Of a stretch of 64,000 nt of DNA, positions 1-7,750 are shown piece after piece (positions within the stretch are counted from its first letter, which is position 1; every line of letters begins with the position of its first letter). This stretch comes from VGTK01 sp046327915. Lineage in GTDB: Bacteria > Desulfobacterota > Binatia > UBA12015. The notes below the pieces were generated by a model. That model was not told where the DNA came from. It saw only the letters and a list, made by a program, of their open reading frames with translations, and did not search any database. Made by a program: the position numbers and the translations under genes. The stretch covers positions 1-64,000 of the forward strand of contig JAXLXO010000022.1 in assembly GCA_046327915.1 (NCBI GenBank), written 5' to 3'.

Positions 1-989
1 TCGGACGCGGGCTCGGCGTCGGCCGGGATGCGCGCCAGCGTCTCGATCATGTGCGAGCCCGAGAGCCCCGCGTAGTACGCCGAGCCGCAGCCGAGGATCT
101 TGACGCGGCGGATGTCGAGCAGATCGCGCGCGCTCATGTTGAGGCCGCCGAGGTGCGCCGTTCCGAACTGGGGGTCGAGGCGGCCCTTCAGCGTGCGCTC
201 GCAGGTTTCGGGCTGCTCGAGGATCTCCTTCAGCATGAAGTGCGCGTGCTCGCCGCGGTCGTACGCCTCGAAGCCCCACGGCACCGTCGCGGGGCTCTTC
301 TGCGTCGGCTCGTCGTCGAGCGTCGACGTGCGGAAGCCGCCCGCCTCGATCGATGCGATCTCGCGGTCGTCGAGGTAGACGATCTGCTGCGTGTGGCGGA
401 CCAGCGCCGCGACGTCGGAGGCGACGAACATCTCCTTGTCGCCGATGCCGATCACCACGGGGCTGCCGTTGCGCGCGGCGACGATGCGGTCGGGGTGGCG
501 GCCGTCGATGACGACGATGCCGTAGGTGCCCTGCACCGAGCGCAGCGCCTCGCGCACCGCCTGCTCGAGATCGCCTTGATACGCGGCCTCGATGAGGTGC
601 GCGAGCACCTCGGTATCCGTCTCGGAGCGGAACGTGTGGCCGGCGGCCGCGAGCTCGGCGCGCAGCGCCGCGAAGTTCTCGATGATGCCGTTGTGGGCGA
701 CCGCGATCTCGCCCGAGCAGTCGGCGTGCGGGTGCGCGTTCGCGTCGGTCGGCTCGCCGTGCGTCGCCCAGCGCGTGTGCGCGATGCCGGTCGTGCCGCG
801 CACCCCGCGCTTCGGCAGCGTCGCCTCGAGGCGCGCGATCTTCCCGGACGACTTGTGCAGCTTGACGCCGCTCCGCGAGATCACCGCGACCCCGGCCGAG
901 TCGTAGCCGCGGTACTCGAGACGGTGCAGTCCTGCGAGCAGCAGCGGGGTCGCGTCCTGGCGTCCGACGTATCCGACGATTCCGCACAT
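1..989 (-). CDS. glmS: Glutamine--fructose-6-phosphate aminotransferase (isomerizing), N-terminal part; cut by window start
   Basis: Cytosolic enzyme that makes glucosamine-6-phosphate from fructose-6-phosphate and glutamine, the first step to UDP-GlcNAc for peptidoglycan and LPS. Reading in from the start codon gives MCGIVGYVG, the class II glutamine amidotransferase N-terminus with the catalytic Cys directly after Met. This is followed by the LEYRGYDSAG and HTRWATHG motifs and the HNGIIEN segment. About 329 of the roughly 610 residues are present: the glutaminase domain and the linker up to about the first sugar-isomerase (SIS) domain. The rest lies beyond base 1. An AAGGAG ribosome-binding site precedes the ATG. 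The gene lies 27 bp downstream of a small same-strand gene and probably shares its transcript. Identity is firm. Confidence 0.95.
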   Translation of the reverse strand, partial: MCGIVGYVGRQDATPLLLAGLHRLEYRGYDSAGVAVISRSGVKLHKSSGKIARLEATLPKRGVRGTTGIAHTRWATHGEPTDANAHPHADCSGEIAVAHNGIIENFAALRAELAAAGHTFRSETDTEVLAHLIEAAYQGDLEQAVREALRSVQGTYGIVVIDGRHPDRIVAARNGSPVVIGIGDKEMFVASDVAALVRHTQQIVYLDDREIASIEAGGFRTSTLDDEPTQKSPATVPWGFEAYDRGEHAHFMLKEILEQPETCERTLKGRLDPQFGTAHLGGLNMSARDLLDIRRVKILGCGSAYYAGLSGSHMIETLARIPADAEPAS

Positions 990-1016
990 GGTGTTCGTGC
1001 TCCTTTGTTCGGGGGC

Positions 1017-1301
1017 TCAGCCGTAGACGAGGCGGCGGATCTGACGCGCCGAGAGCGGCGGGGCGGCGAAGCGGCGCGCGCGCAGCTCGTCCGCGATGCG
1101 CTCCCAGATCGCGTCGTTGCGGAGGTCCTCGGCCTGCAGCTCCGCGTGCCGCCGGGCGACGAACTGCTCCACGGTCTCCGAGAAGTAGTCGAGGGTCTCG
1201 CGCACGACCCGCTCGACCTCGGCGCCGTCGCCGCGTGCCATGCGCGACAGGTGCGCCAGCAGGTCCTCGAGGCCGCCCGGATTCGCCATGGGCGGCATCA
1301 T
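1017..1301 (-). CDS. Small conserved-looking hypothetical protein upstream of glmS
   Basis: A 94-residue, charged and probably helical protein rich in Arg, Ala and Glu. It has no signal peptide, membrane segment or motif I recognise. It ends 27 bp before the glmS start on the same strand, so the two are likely co-transcribed. Three closely spaced ATGs (1301, 1298, 1289) can serve as start. The open frame continues upstream to 1361, but that extension runs through the palindrome at 1334-1349 and has an unlikely composition, so I prefer the downstream starts. No strong ribosome-binding site is visible. Function is unknown and exact start uncertain. Confidence 0.6.
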   Translation of the reverse strand: MMPPMANPGGLEDLLAHLSRMARGDGAEVERVVRETLDYFSETVEQFVARRHAELQAEDLRNDAIWERIADELRARRFAAPPLSARQIRRLVYG

Positions 1302-1333
1302 GAACCATTTTCCCGGCCCGTGTGCGAGAAATT

Positions 1334-1349
1334 TGCCCGAAATCGGGCA
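1334..1349. promoter_or_regulatory. 16-bp perfect palindrome between divergent genes; operator candidate
   Basis: TGCCCGA, then AA, then TCGGGCA: perfect 7-bp arms with a 2-nt centre. It lies in the 146-bp gap between the leftward hypothetical/glmS pair and rightward yqeY, where both promoters should be. The half-site with its flank (TGCCCGAAATC) recurs at 5032-5042, upstream of the KimA-like transporter. That hints at a shared DNA-binding protein, though the repeat could be chance. Confidence 0.4.
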
Positions 1350-1447
1350 GGAACTGCCCAAAGACTCCCCTTCGACGTCCGTGTCGGCGCCCGGGTTGCC
1401 ACCCGGGGGGGCGGACGGCGATAGGTAGGCGTCAGGAGGAACGAGCG

Positions 1448-1909
1448 ATGTCGATCGAGCAGGACCTGGACCAGCAGCTCAAGCAGGCGCTGCGCGACAA
1501 GGACCAGCCGACGCTGGACGTCGTGCGGATGATCAAGTCGAAGGTCCAGGAGCGTCGCACCGCCAAGGGCTTTTCGGGCGAGGTCGACGACGCCCTGCTG
1601 CGCGACGTGATCGGCGCCTACCGGAAGCAGCTGCAGAAGGCCGTCGAGGAGTACGAGAAGATCGGCGAGCGCGGTGCCGAGCAGATCACGAAGCTGCGCT
1701 TCGAGATCGGGTTCGCGAGCCGCTTCCTGCCGGCGACGATGGCCGACGCCGAGTTGCGCACGCTGGTCGCGGAGCGCATCGCGTCGCTCGGCGTGAACGA
1801 CGTCAAGCAGGTGGGCAAGCTGGTCGGCGACGTGATGAAGACGCACCGCGGACAGGTCGAGGCGGGCGACGTCAAGCGCATCGCCGAGGCGATCCTCTCC
1901 GGCGGCTGA
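1448..1909 (+). CDS. yqeY: GatB/YqeY domain protein
   Basis: A 153-residue stand-alone GatB/YqeY-domain protein, the expected length for the family (about 148-155 residues). The domain is the same tRNA-binding tail found in the GatB subunit of Asp-tRNAAsn/Glu-tRNAGln amidotransferase. The role of the stand-alone protein is not settled. Family features are the early helix with LDVVRMIKSKVQE, a central segment ending in EIGFASRFLPATM, and the C-terminal KQVGKLVGDVMKTHRGQVEAGDV stretch that ends near residue 145. The start is chosen for the AGGAGGA ribosome-binding site at 1434-1440, seven bases before ATG. The longer upstream frame runs through the palindrome and is rejected. The gene is divergent from the glmS pair and convergent with the lipoprotein gene that follows. 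Confidence 0.9.
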   Translation: MSIEQDLDQQLKQALRDKDQPTLDVVRMIKSKVQERRTAKGFSGEVDDALLRDVIGAYRKQLQKAVEEYEKIGERGAEQITKLRFEIGFASRFLPATMADAELRTLVAERIASLGVNDVKQVGKLVGDVMKTHRGQVEAGDVKRIAEAILSGG

Positions 1910-1985
1910 CGCGCGGGCCGGGGGGCGGCGAGTGCGCGCCGGCCGCGTGGCGCCGGAACGCGACGCGCCGTCCGGACCTCCGCCT

Positions 1986-2870
1986 TCAGCGGTTCGCCGT
2001 CGGGCTCGACGCGACCGCCGTGCGCAGTGCCGCGAGCGCGTCGAGGCACTCGCGCGTCACGGTGCGCTTCTCGTGCACCGACACGTCGAACGAGCGCACG
2101 TTGGTGTTCTCGCGCGACAGCCGGATCACCTCGTCGACGATGCGCCGCTGAGCGGCCCACGCCTCGCTCGCGGTTTCGAGCGCACCGGGCGGGACGTTGC
2201 CGCCGACGCGCAGCGCCGCGAGCGCGCGATCCACCGACGCGGCGGATTCGCTCATCTGCTTCTCGAGGCGCGTCATCTCGGCGTCGTCGGCGCTGGGGAT
2301 GTGGATCAGCAGGAGCGACTGCTCGCGCAGCGCCGCGACCGACGCCGCGGCCAGCGTGCGGACCGTGTCGGGGTCGCTGGTCGAGCGCTCCATGCCGTCG
2401 AGCGCGACCAGGAAGCGGTCGACCGCCGACAGGCCATCGCGCGCCGACAGCCGCATCGCCTTCAGGTTGGTGTTCGCGACGGCGAGCGCGAGCAGGCTCT
2501 GGTCGACGGCCTTCAGCTCGTCCCAGCGCGCGACGAAGGTTGCGAATCGTTCGGTCACGGCCTGACGTCCGTCGGCATCGACGCGCGTGCGGAGGTCGCC
2601 GACGAGCGCGTCGATCCGTTGCGCGAGCCGCCGCGACTCCTGCGCCATCTGCAGCGACTCCTCGTCGCTGGTCGCGAGCACCGCGCTCTTCTCGGCCTCG
2701 ACCGAGGACAGCAGCGTCTCGCGGATCGCGTCGACGAGCCCTTCCTCCTCGGCCTGGCGCCGGAATGCCGGCTCGGGACTGCAGGCGAGAGACGATGCGA
2801 CGAGTGCAACGGTGAGCACTGCCCGCCACGCGCCGTTCGTGCGGCGATCGACGATCGGTCCGGTTCGCAT
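1986..2870 (-). CDS. Lipoprotein with helical sensor-like (4HB/MCP-type) domain
   Basis: 294 residues. A basic N-terminus, a hydrophobic stretch and a lipobox-like SLAC with Cys near residue 30 predict a lipoprotein exported and anchored in a membrane. The remainder is almost all amphipathic helix with an even spread of Glu, Arg, Ala and Leu. It resembles the periplasmic four-helix-bundle ligand-binding domains of chemoreceptors and sensor kinases, but no transmembrane or signalling output domain is present. It starts 41 bp after the KimA-like transporter on the same strand, so the two are probably an operon and the lipoprotein may act as an accessory or sensor. The fold assignment is by overall appearance only. 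A weak GAAGGA site precedes the start. Confidence 0.7.
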   Translation of the reverse strand: MRTGPIVDRRTNGAWRAVLTVALVASSLACSPEPAFRRQAEEEGLVDAIRETLLSSVEAEKSAVLATSDEESLQMAQESRRLAQRIDALVGDLRTRVDADGRQAVTERFATFVARWDELKAVDQSLLALAVANTNLKAMRLSARDGLSAVDRFLVALDGMERSTSDPDTVRTLAAASVAALREQSLLLIHIPSADDAEMTRLEKQMSESAASVDRALAALRVGGNVPPGALETASEAWAAQRRIVDEVIRLSRENTNVRSFDVSVHEKRTVTRECLDALAALRTAVASSPTANR

Positions 2871-2911
2871 GGGTCGTTGTCGTCCTTCGTGCGTGACGCG
2901 GCAAGTCGCGG

Positions 2912-5005
2912 CTAGACGACGGCCCGGACCGGAAGCACGACCATCTGCAGCCCGGCGAACTGCAGGCGGCGCTGGATCGTGTGCGCCGCCTGGTTGTGCA
3001 GCAGGCGCGTGAGGAAGTTCTCCCTCGCGAACACCAGCTTGCCCGAGAAGAACACCGCGCGCGGGAACTTCTTCGCGACCTCGGCGCACAGCTTGTCGAG
3101 CTCCTCGATCGCGTCGGTGCCGAGCGAGTACCAGTACTCGGAGTGCACGCCCAAGCTCTGTGCGAAGTCGACGTAGCGTTGCAGGTCCTGCTGGGTCTTC
3201 TGGCGCAGGTGATCGACCTCCGCCGCGCCCTTGAACTGGCTCGAGTCGATGACGCCGACCGAGACGAAGACGAAGTTCTTGAAGTGGCCGCCGAAGAGGC
3301 GCGGGACGCCGAGCACGGCGTGCAGGCCGAGCCCGTTGTAGCCGGTGACGAGGAACACCGCCGTCGGCGCATCGAGGTTCCGGTCGGCGACCTTGGTCAC
3401 GGGCTCGAGCGGCAGGCTCGTGAGCGCCTCGTCGAGTTTCTTCAGCACCACGCTTGTGCGGGTGTAGTGGCGCTTGATGCCGAGGCAGACCAGCACGAAC
3501 AGGCCTGTCAGCACGACGGTGAGCCAGCCGCCCGAGGTGAACTTCAGCATCACCGTGAAGCACAGGATGCTCGACGTGAGCATGAGCCCGAGGCCGTTCA
3601 CCGCGAAGCGGCGCAGCCACGTCCGGTCCTCGTGGCGCACCTGCCACCAGTGCCGGCACATGCCGAGCTGCGACAAAGTGAAGGTCAGGAAGACGTTGAT
3701 GCTGTACAGCACGACCAGCGTGCTGACCGCGCCGCGCGCCCAGACCAGCACGGCGAGCGCCGCGCCACCGATCAGCACGATGCCGTTCTGCGTCACCAGG
3801 CGATCGCTCAGCTGGTAGAAGCGGCGCGGCAGCCACGAATCGACGGCCATGTTCGCCATGACGCGCGGTCCGTCGAGGAAACCCGCCTGCGCGGCGACGA
3901 AGAGCAGCGCACCTTCGGACAGCAGCGTGACGAACACGAACGCGCGTCCGCCCGGCCAGTTCACGCTGATTCGCTCCGCGAGGATCGCGTTCATCGTCTG
4001 ATCGGGATTGTGCTCGACGCCGATCAGCAGGTACGCGAGCAGGATTCCCGACGAGACGACCGCGAGCGAGATCGCCATGTACAGCATGGTCCGCTTGCCG
4101 GTCGCGACGCGCGGCTCGCGCAGGATCTGCAGGCCGTTCGAAACCGCCTCGATGCCGGTGTACGTGCCGCCGCCGAGGCTGTAGGCGCGCATCAGCATGA
4201 TGAACAGCGCGCCGATGCCGAGCGACCCCGCCGCCTGCTGGCTCTCGCGGTAGGCGTCGGCGACGATCGCCGGTGCCGCCGGCGCGCGCGTGATCAACGC
4301 GACGCCGATCATCACCGCGTGCGTGATCAGGAACAGGATGAAGATCGGCAGCAGCAGCGTCACCGATTCCTTGACGCCGCGCATGTTCATGACGATCAGC
4401 AGCAGGACGACGACGACCGCCGCGCTGAGCTTGTACACGTGCAGGTCGGCCGGCAGCAGGCTGAACACGGCGTCGGCGCCGCTCGCGATCGAGACCGAGA
4501 TCGTGAGCACGTAGTCGATGACCAGCGCACAGCCCGACACGAGACCGGCGCCCGATCCGAGCAGGTGCGTCGCGACGAGGTACCCGCCGCCGCCGGTCGG
4601 GAAGAGCTCGATGATCTGCGCGTAGCTCGCGGAGATCACGAACACGGTGACGCCCATCAGGCCGGCGAGGATGACCGCGAGGAAGTGGTGGTCGCCGAGC
4701 GCGAGGTACGCCTCGGCCGGGCCGTAGCACGACGACGACAGCCCGTCGGCGCCGAGACCGACCCAGGCGAGGAACGCGACCAGCGAGATCTGGTGGAAGA
4801 CGTGCGGGTCGAGCGGGTCGCGTGCGCCGCCGATGAAGCGGGCGCGCAGCTGGTGCCAGGCAGAGGCGGGTGCGTGGCCGATCGGGCCTTCGCCCGGGCC
4901 GAAAACGTCGGCGGGTGGAGCGTCGGTCGGCTGGTCGGAGAGGGCGGGTGACGCGGTCAGCGGTCGCAGTCGGGCGAGTCCCATGACGCGCTGAGCAGTG
5001 GACAT
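2912..5005 (-). CDS. APC-superfamily permease, KimA-like potassium transporter
   Basis: 697 residues: about 12 transmembrane segments (residues ~60-500) followed by a ~190-residue soluble C-terminal domain. The architecture and core motifs match the KimA/YdaO group of the APC superfamily. Examples are the LSSSCYGPAEAY stretch near the first helix, the FPTGGGGYLVA and ALVIDYVLTISVSIASGADA segments, and MNMRGVKESV. KimA proteins import K+, probably coupled to H+, and are regulated through the cytosolic domain. The neighbouring kdp genes and K+/H+ antiporter support a potassium role, but an amino-acid permease cannot be excluded by eye. The start at 5005 (MSTAQRV) leaves out an unlikely 36-residue upstream extension. 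No strong ribosome-binding site is visible, so the start is uncertain. A lipoprotein gene follows 41 bp downstream. Confidence 0.75.
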   Translation of the reverse strand: MSTAQRVMGLARLRPLTASPALSDQPTDAPPADVFGPGEGPIGHAPASAWHQLRARFIGGARDPLDPHVFHQISLVAFLAWVGLGADGLSSSCYGPAEAYLALGDHHFLAVILAGLMGVTVFVISASYAQIIELFPTGGGGYLVATHLLGSGAGLVSGCALVIDYVLTISVSIASGADAVFSLLPADLHVYKLSAAVVVVLLLIVMNMRGVKESVTLLLPIFILFLITHAVMIGVALITRAPAAPAIVADAYRESQQAAGSLGIGALFIMLMRAYSLGGGTYTGIEAVSNGLQILREPRVATGKRTMLYMAISLAVVSSGILLAYLLIGVEHNPDQTMNAILAERISVNWPGGRAFVFVTLLSEGALLFVAAQAGFLDGPRVMANMAVDSWLPRRFYQLSDRLVTQNGIVLIGGAALAVLVWARGAVSTLVVLYSINVFLTFTLSQLGMCRHWWQVRHEDRTWLRRFAVNGLGLMLTSSILCFTVMLKFTSGGWLTVVLTGLFVLVCLGIKRHYTRTSVVLKKLDEALTSLPLEPVTKVADRNLDAPTAVFLVTGYNGLGLHAVLGVPRLFGGHFKNFVFVSVGVIDSSQFKGAAEVDHLRQKTQQDLQRYVDFAQSLGVHSEYWYSLGTDAIEELDKLCAEVAKKFPRAVFFSGKLVFARENFLTRLLHNQAAHTIQRRLQFAGLQMVVLPVRAVV

Positions 5006-5080
5006 GCCAGTTTGAAAGAAGCGCCATTTCGTGCCCGAAATCCTCGCGCCGGGCCGAATTCCGTTCGAAATGAAATGCCA

Positions 5081-5097
5081 CCGTTCGCATTGAACGG
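5081..5097. promoter_or_regulatory. Inverted repeat upstream of the KimA-like transporter
   Basis: CCGTTC, 5-nt spacer, GAACGG: perfect 6-bp arms about 80 bp upstream of the transporter start, in the only AT-richer stretch nearby. A second copy of CCGTTCG begins 20 bp away at 5061, so half-sites sit two helical turns apart. The positions suit an activator or repressor site for the leftward transporter gene. The TGCCCGAAATC half-site shared with 1334-1344 also lies in this gap. Confidence 0.3.
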
Positions 5098-5146
5098 CGG
5101 CGATGAACGACACGGCCGCCGACCGATCGGATCGCCCGCGGGCGGG

Positions 5147-5572
5147 TCAGCTCCGCCACAGGAGGATCGGACGCGTGACGTTCAGGCAGTGCCGCTCGCA
5201 CTCCGGGAAGTTCAGGAGGAACGACGCTTCGCGGCGGCAGTGCAGCTCGAGTCCGGTGCGCGGTGGGACACACAGGTCGTCGAAGCCGCGCATGGTCTGC
5301 TCGAACAGCGCGGTCCGCTCGTCCGCCGGAAGCGCACGGATCGCGCGACGTTCGGAGCCGAGCCACCAGACCCAGGCGATCAGCAGCAGCAGCGGGACGA
5401 GCACCATCGCGATCCGTGCCGCCAGGTGGTGGCGCGGGACGAGCACGCGCGCCGGCGAGTGCAGCTCGTGGCCGACCTGCTCGTCGAGCGCGGGGGCCGA
5501 GCGCGTCCTGCCTGCCGCCCTCTTCCGATACGGGCGATTGGCGAGCCGCCAGTCTCGAACCACGGTGCCCAT
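5147..5572 (-). CDS. Hypothetical single-pass membrane protein with conserved-looking Cys residues
   Basis: 141 residues: a basic cytosolic N-terminus, one strong transmembrane helix (residues ~53-71, ending in WVWWLG), then an ~70-residue exported tail. The tail has five Cys (CVPP near 101, HCRREA near 112, and the FPECERHC pair near 125-129), which suggests disulfides outside the membrane. I do not recognise a named family. The ATG at 5572 is chosen because the longer frame (to 6007) would overlap the kdp promoter and the first kdp genes on the other strand. The gene is divergent from kdp and lies upstream of the KimA-like transporter on its strand, 141 bp away. A potassium-related role is only contextual. 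Confidence 0.65.
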   Translation of the reverse strand: MGTVVRDWRLANRPYRKRAAGRTRSAPALDEQVGHELHSPARVLVPRHHLAARIAMVLVPLLLLIAWVWWLGSERRAIRALPADERTALFEQTMRGFDDLCVPPRTGLELHCRREASFLLNFPECERHCLNVTRPILLWRS

Positions 5573-5665
5573 GCCCGATCGCGTTGCATCGCGTGTGCCA
5601 GTGCGCCGTCCTTCGGGGCGGCGCGCGAAGGGCTCCCGGTAGGCGGGTGCATCGTTCAACTCGAA

Positions 5666-5677
5666 ATCGGCACCGAT
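5666..5677. promoter_or_regulatory. Palindrome upstream of the sigma54 promoter; enhancer-site candidate
   Basis: ATCGG-CA-CCGAT, a perfect short dyad about 80-90 bp upstream of the proposed sigma54 promoter of the kdp genes. This is the distance at which NtrC-type activators commonly bind. The element is short enough to occur by chance in this genome, so the call is weak and rests mostly on position. Confidence 0.25.
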
Positions 5678-5753
5678 CGTTCTGGTCGATGCGCGGCCCG
5701 GCCGCACGCGCGGTCCGGCCGCGAAGTGCGCGAGTTTGCGCGCGTCCGGCACG

Positions 5754-5769
5754 TGGCACGTCGGCTGCT
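5754..5769 (+). promoter_or_regulatory. Sigma54 (RpoN) promoter for the kdp operon
   Basis: TGGCACG-TCGG-CTGCT: all seven -24 bases match the consensus TGGCACG, and four of five -12 bases match TTGCW. The invariant GG (5755-5756) and GC (5767-5768) are exactly 10 bp apart. Transcription would start near 5780, giving a leader of about 27 nt with a GAAAGGCGG ribosome-binding site before the first kdp-operon ATG at 5807. The operon itself encodes an AAA+ regulator with the sigma54-contacting GAFTGA loop, which supports the call. Confidence 0.75.
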
Positions 5770-5806
5770 CTCGCGTCCTGCGAGACGTTTTCGAAAGGCG
5801 GCAACC

Positions 5807-5905
5807 ATGGACCTCGTGAACCTTCTCTTGACGGCGCTCCTCGTCGCGTCGGGATTCGGACTGATCCTGCTCTGCGACCGGCTGCGCGACGGAGACCGCT
5901 CGTGA
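5807..5905 (+). CDS. Small membrane protein preceding kdpF
   Basis: 32 residues: one transmembrane helix (residues ~5-23) followed by a charged tail, CDRLRDGDRS. It is the first gene after the sigma54 promoter, and its TGA overlaps the GTG of kdpF (GTGA), so translation of the two is probably coupled. Similar tiny single-helix ORFs ending in a CDRL/CERL-like motif are, to my recollection, found directly before kdpF in other proteobacterial kdp operons, where they are often unannotated. It may help assemble or stabilise the KdpFABC complex; that role is inferred. It is not KdpF itself, whose typical C-terminus is encoded by the next ORF. Confidence 0.7.
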   Translation: MDLVNLLLTALLVASGFGLILLCDRLRDGDRS

Positions 5906-5991
5906 CTCTTCTCTACCTCGTCGGTGGCGCCATCTCCGCGGCGCTCTTCGTCTACCTGCTCGTCGCGATGCTGAAGCCGGAGCTCTTCTGA
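5902..5991 (+). CDS. kdpF: K+-transporting ATPase subunit KdpF
   Basis: 29 residues, the same length as E. coli KdpF, starting at GTG. It has a single hydrophobic helix and the typical C-terminus YLLVAMLKPELF. KdpF is a small membrane subunit thought to stabilise the KdpABC complex, acting like a lipid at its interface. It overlaps the previous small ORF by 4 bp (GTGA), and its TGA shares one base with the kdpA ATG (TGATG), so the three genes are translationally coupled. Confidence 0.9.
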   Translation: MTLLYLVGGAISAALFVYLLVAMLKPELF

Positions 5992-7733
5992 TGACCGCCA
6001 ACGGCATCGCGCAGACCGTCCTCTACATGGCCGTGCTGATCGCGCTGGTGAAGCCGCTCGGTGCGTTCATGGCGCGCGTCCTCGAGGGCGAGCGCACCTT
6101 CCTGCACCCGGTGCTGGCGCCGCTCGAACGTGTGCTCTACCGCGTCTGCGGCGTCGACCCGGAAGCCGGAATGAGCTGGCGGACGTACGCCGCCGCCATG
6201 CTGCTCTTCAACGGGCTGGGGCTCGTCGCCGTGTACGCGATCCAGCGTCTGCAGGGCGTCCTGCCGCTGAACCCCCAGGGCTTCGGGTCGGTCTCGGCGG
6301 ACTCGTCGTTCAACACCGCGGTCAGCTTCGCGACCAACACCAACTGGCAGGGCTACGGCGGCGAGTCGACGATGTCGTACGCGACGCAGATGCTCGCGCT
6401 GACCGTGCAGAACTTCGTCTCCGCGGCGACCGGCATCGCCGTGCTCGTCGCGCTGATCCGCGGCCTTCGCCAGCGTTCTGCGGCGTCGATCGGCAACTTC
6501 TGGGTGGACATGGTGCGCAGCACTCTCTACGTGCTGCTGCCGCTGTCGCTCGTGCTGGCGCTCTTCCTGGTGTCGCAGGGCGTGGTGCAGAACCTGCGGC
6601 CGTACGAGACCGCGCAGCTCGCCGAAGCGACCGCCGACGCCGACGGCAAGCCCGTCACCGAGCAGGTGCTGCCCATGGGACCCGCCGCGTCGCAGGTCGC
6701 GATCAAGCAGCTCGGCACCAACGGCGGCGGCTTCTTCAACGTCAACTCCGCGCACCCGTTCGAGAACCCGACGCCGCTCACCGACTTCGTCGAGGCGCTC
6801 GCGATCCTGCTGATCCCGGCCGCACTCTGCTTCACGTTCGGCGCGATGGTCGGCGACACCCGCCAGGGCTGGGCCATCCTCGCCGCCATGACGCTGCTCT
6901 TCGTGCCGCTGCTCATGCTGTGCCTGCAGCAGGAGCAGGCCGGCAATCCGCGGCTGACGGCGCTCGGCGCCGACCAGGTCGCGAGCGCGGTGCAACCCGG
7001 CGGCAACATGGAAGGGAAGGAGGTGCGCTTCGGCATCGCGCGCTCGACGCTGTGGGCAGCGGCGACCACCGCGGCCTCGAACGGCTCGGTGAACGCGATG
7101 CACGACTCGTTCACGCCGCTCGGCGGCATGGTGCCGATGTTCCTGATCCAGATGGGCGAGGTCGTCTACGGCGGGGTCGGCTCGGGCCTCTACGGCATGC
7201 TCGCGTTCGCGATCATCACCGTGTTCGTCGCCGGCCTCATGGTCGGACGCACGCCGGAGTACCTCGGCAAGAAGATCGAGGCCTACGAGATGAAGATGGC
7301 GTCGCTGGTGGTGCTGATCCCGCCGGCCGTCGTGCTGTGCTCGACCGCGATCGGCGTGGTCGCGCCGGCCGGTGTCGGCGGTATCGCCAACCACGGCGCG
7401 CACGGCTTCAGCGAGATCCTCTACGCGTTCAGCTCGATGGGCAACAACAACGGCAGCGCGTTCGCGGGACTGTCGGCGAACGTGCCGTTCTACAACCTGC
7501 TCGGCGGCGTCGCGATGTTCGTCGCGCGCTTCTGGCTCGCGATCCCGGTGCTCGCGATCGCAGGCTCGCTCGCGGCGAAGAAGGCCGTGCCGCAGAGCGC
7601 CGGCACGCTGCCGACGCACGGGCCGCTCTTCGTGCTCACGCTGTGCGGCATCGTGATCGTGGTCGGCGTCCTCACCTTCGTCCCCGCGCTCGCGCTCGGC
7701 CCGATCGTCGAGCACCTCAAGATGCTCGCCTGA
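5991..7733 (+). CDS. kdpA: K+-transporting ATPase subunit KdpA
   Basis: 580 residues. This is the channel-like K+-binding subunit of the high-affinity Kdp-ATPase, in the cytoplasmic membrane, related to the SKT family (KtrB/TrkH). The four degenerate selectivity-filter regions are visible, including TNTNWQGYGGE (near residue 115), GTNGGGFFNVNSAHPFENP (near 245) and MGNNNGSAFAGL (near 485). About ten transmembrane helices are present and the length is normal (E. coli 557). The start overlaps the kdpF stop codon. kdpB follows after 17 bp. Nothing is missing or unusual. Confidence 0.97.
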   Translation: MTANGIAQTVLYMAVLIALVKPLGAFMARVLEGERTFLHPVLAPLERVLYRVCGVDPEAGMSWRTYAAAMLLFNGLGLVAVYAIQRLQGVLPLNPQGFGSVSADSSFNTAVSFATNTNWQGYGGESTMSYATQMLALTVQNFVSAATGIAVLVALIRGLRQRSAASIGNFWVDMVRSTLYVLLPLSLVLALFLVSQGVVQNLRPYETAQLAEATADADGKPVTEQVLPMGPAASQVAIKQLGTNGGGFFNVNSAHPFENPTPLTDFVEALAILLIPAALCFTFGAMVGDTRQGWAILAAMTLLFVPLLMLCLQQEQAGNPRLTALGADQVASAVQPGGNMEGKEVRFGIARSTLWAAATTAASNGSVNAMHDSFTPLGGMVPMFLIQMGEVVYGGVGSGLYGMLAFAIITVFVAGLMVGRTPEYLGKKIEAYEMKMASLVVLIPPAVVLCSTAIGVVAPAGVGGIANHGAHGFSEILYAFSSMGNNNGSAFAGLSANVPFYNLLGGVAMFVARFWLAIPVLAIAGSLAAKKAVPQSAGTLPTHGPLFVLTLCGIVIVVGVLTFVPALALGPIVEHLKMLA

Positions 7734-7750
7734 GCAGCTGGAGAACATTC

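Noticed and set aside
990..1016. glmS ribozyme upstream of glmS
   Set aside because: The gap to the upstream small gene is only 27 bp, too short for the ~150-nt ribozyme.
5021..5040. Possible sigma54 promoter for the KimA-like transporter on the minus strand
   Set aside because: GG and GC spacing fits, but the CAC of the -24 element is shifted by one base and the start codon would be too close.
1986..5804. Very long minus-strand open frame spanning the lipoprotein, transporter and kdp-promoter region
   Set aside because: Only the last ~294 codons are real (the lipoprotein). The rest is Arg/Ala-rich shadow sequence of the transporter gene, a GC-bias effect.
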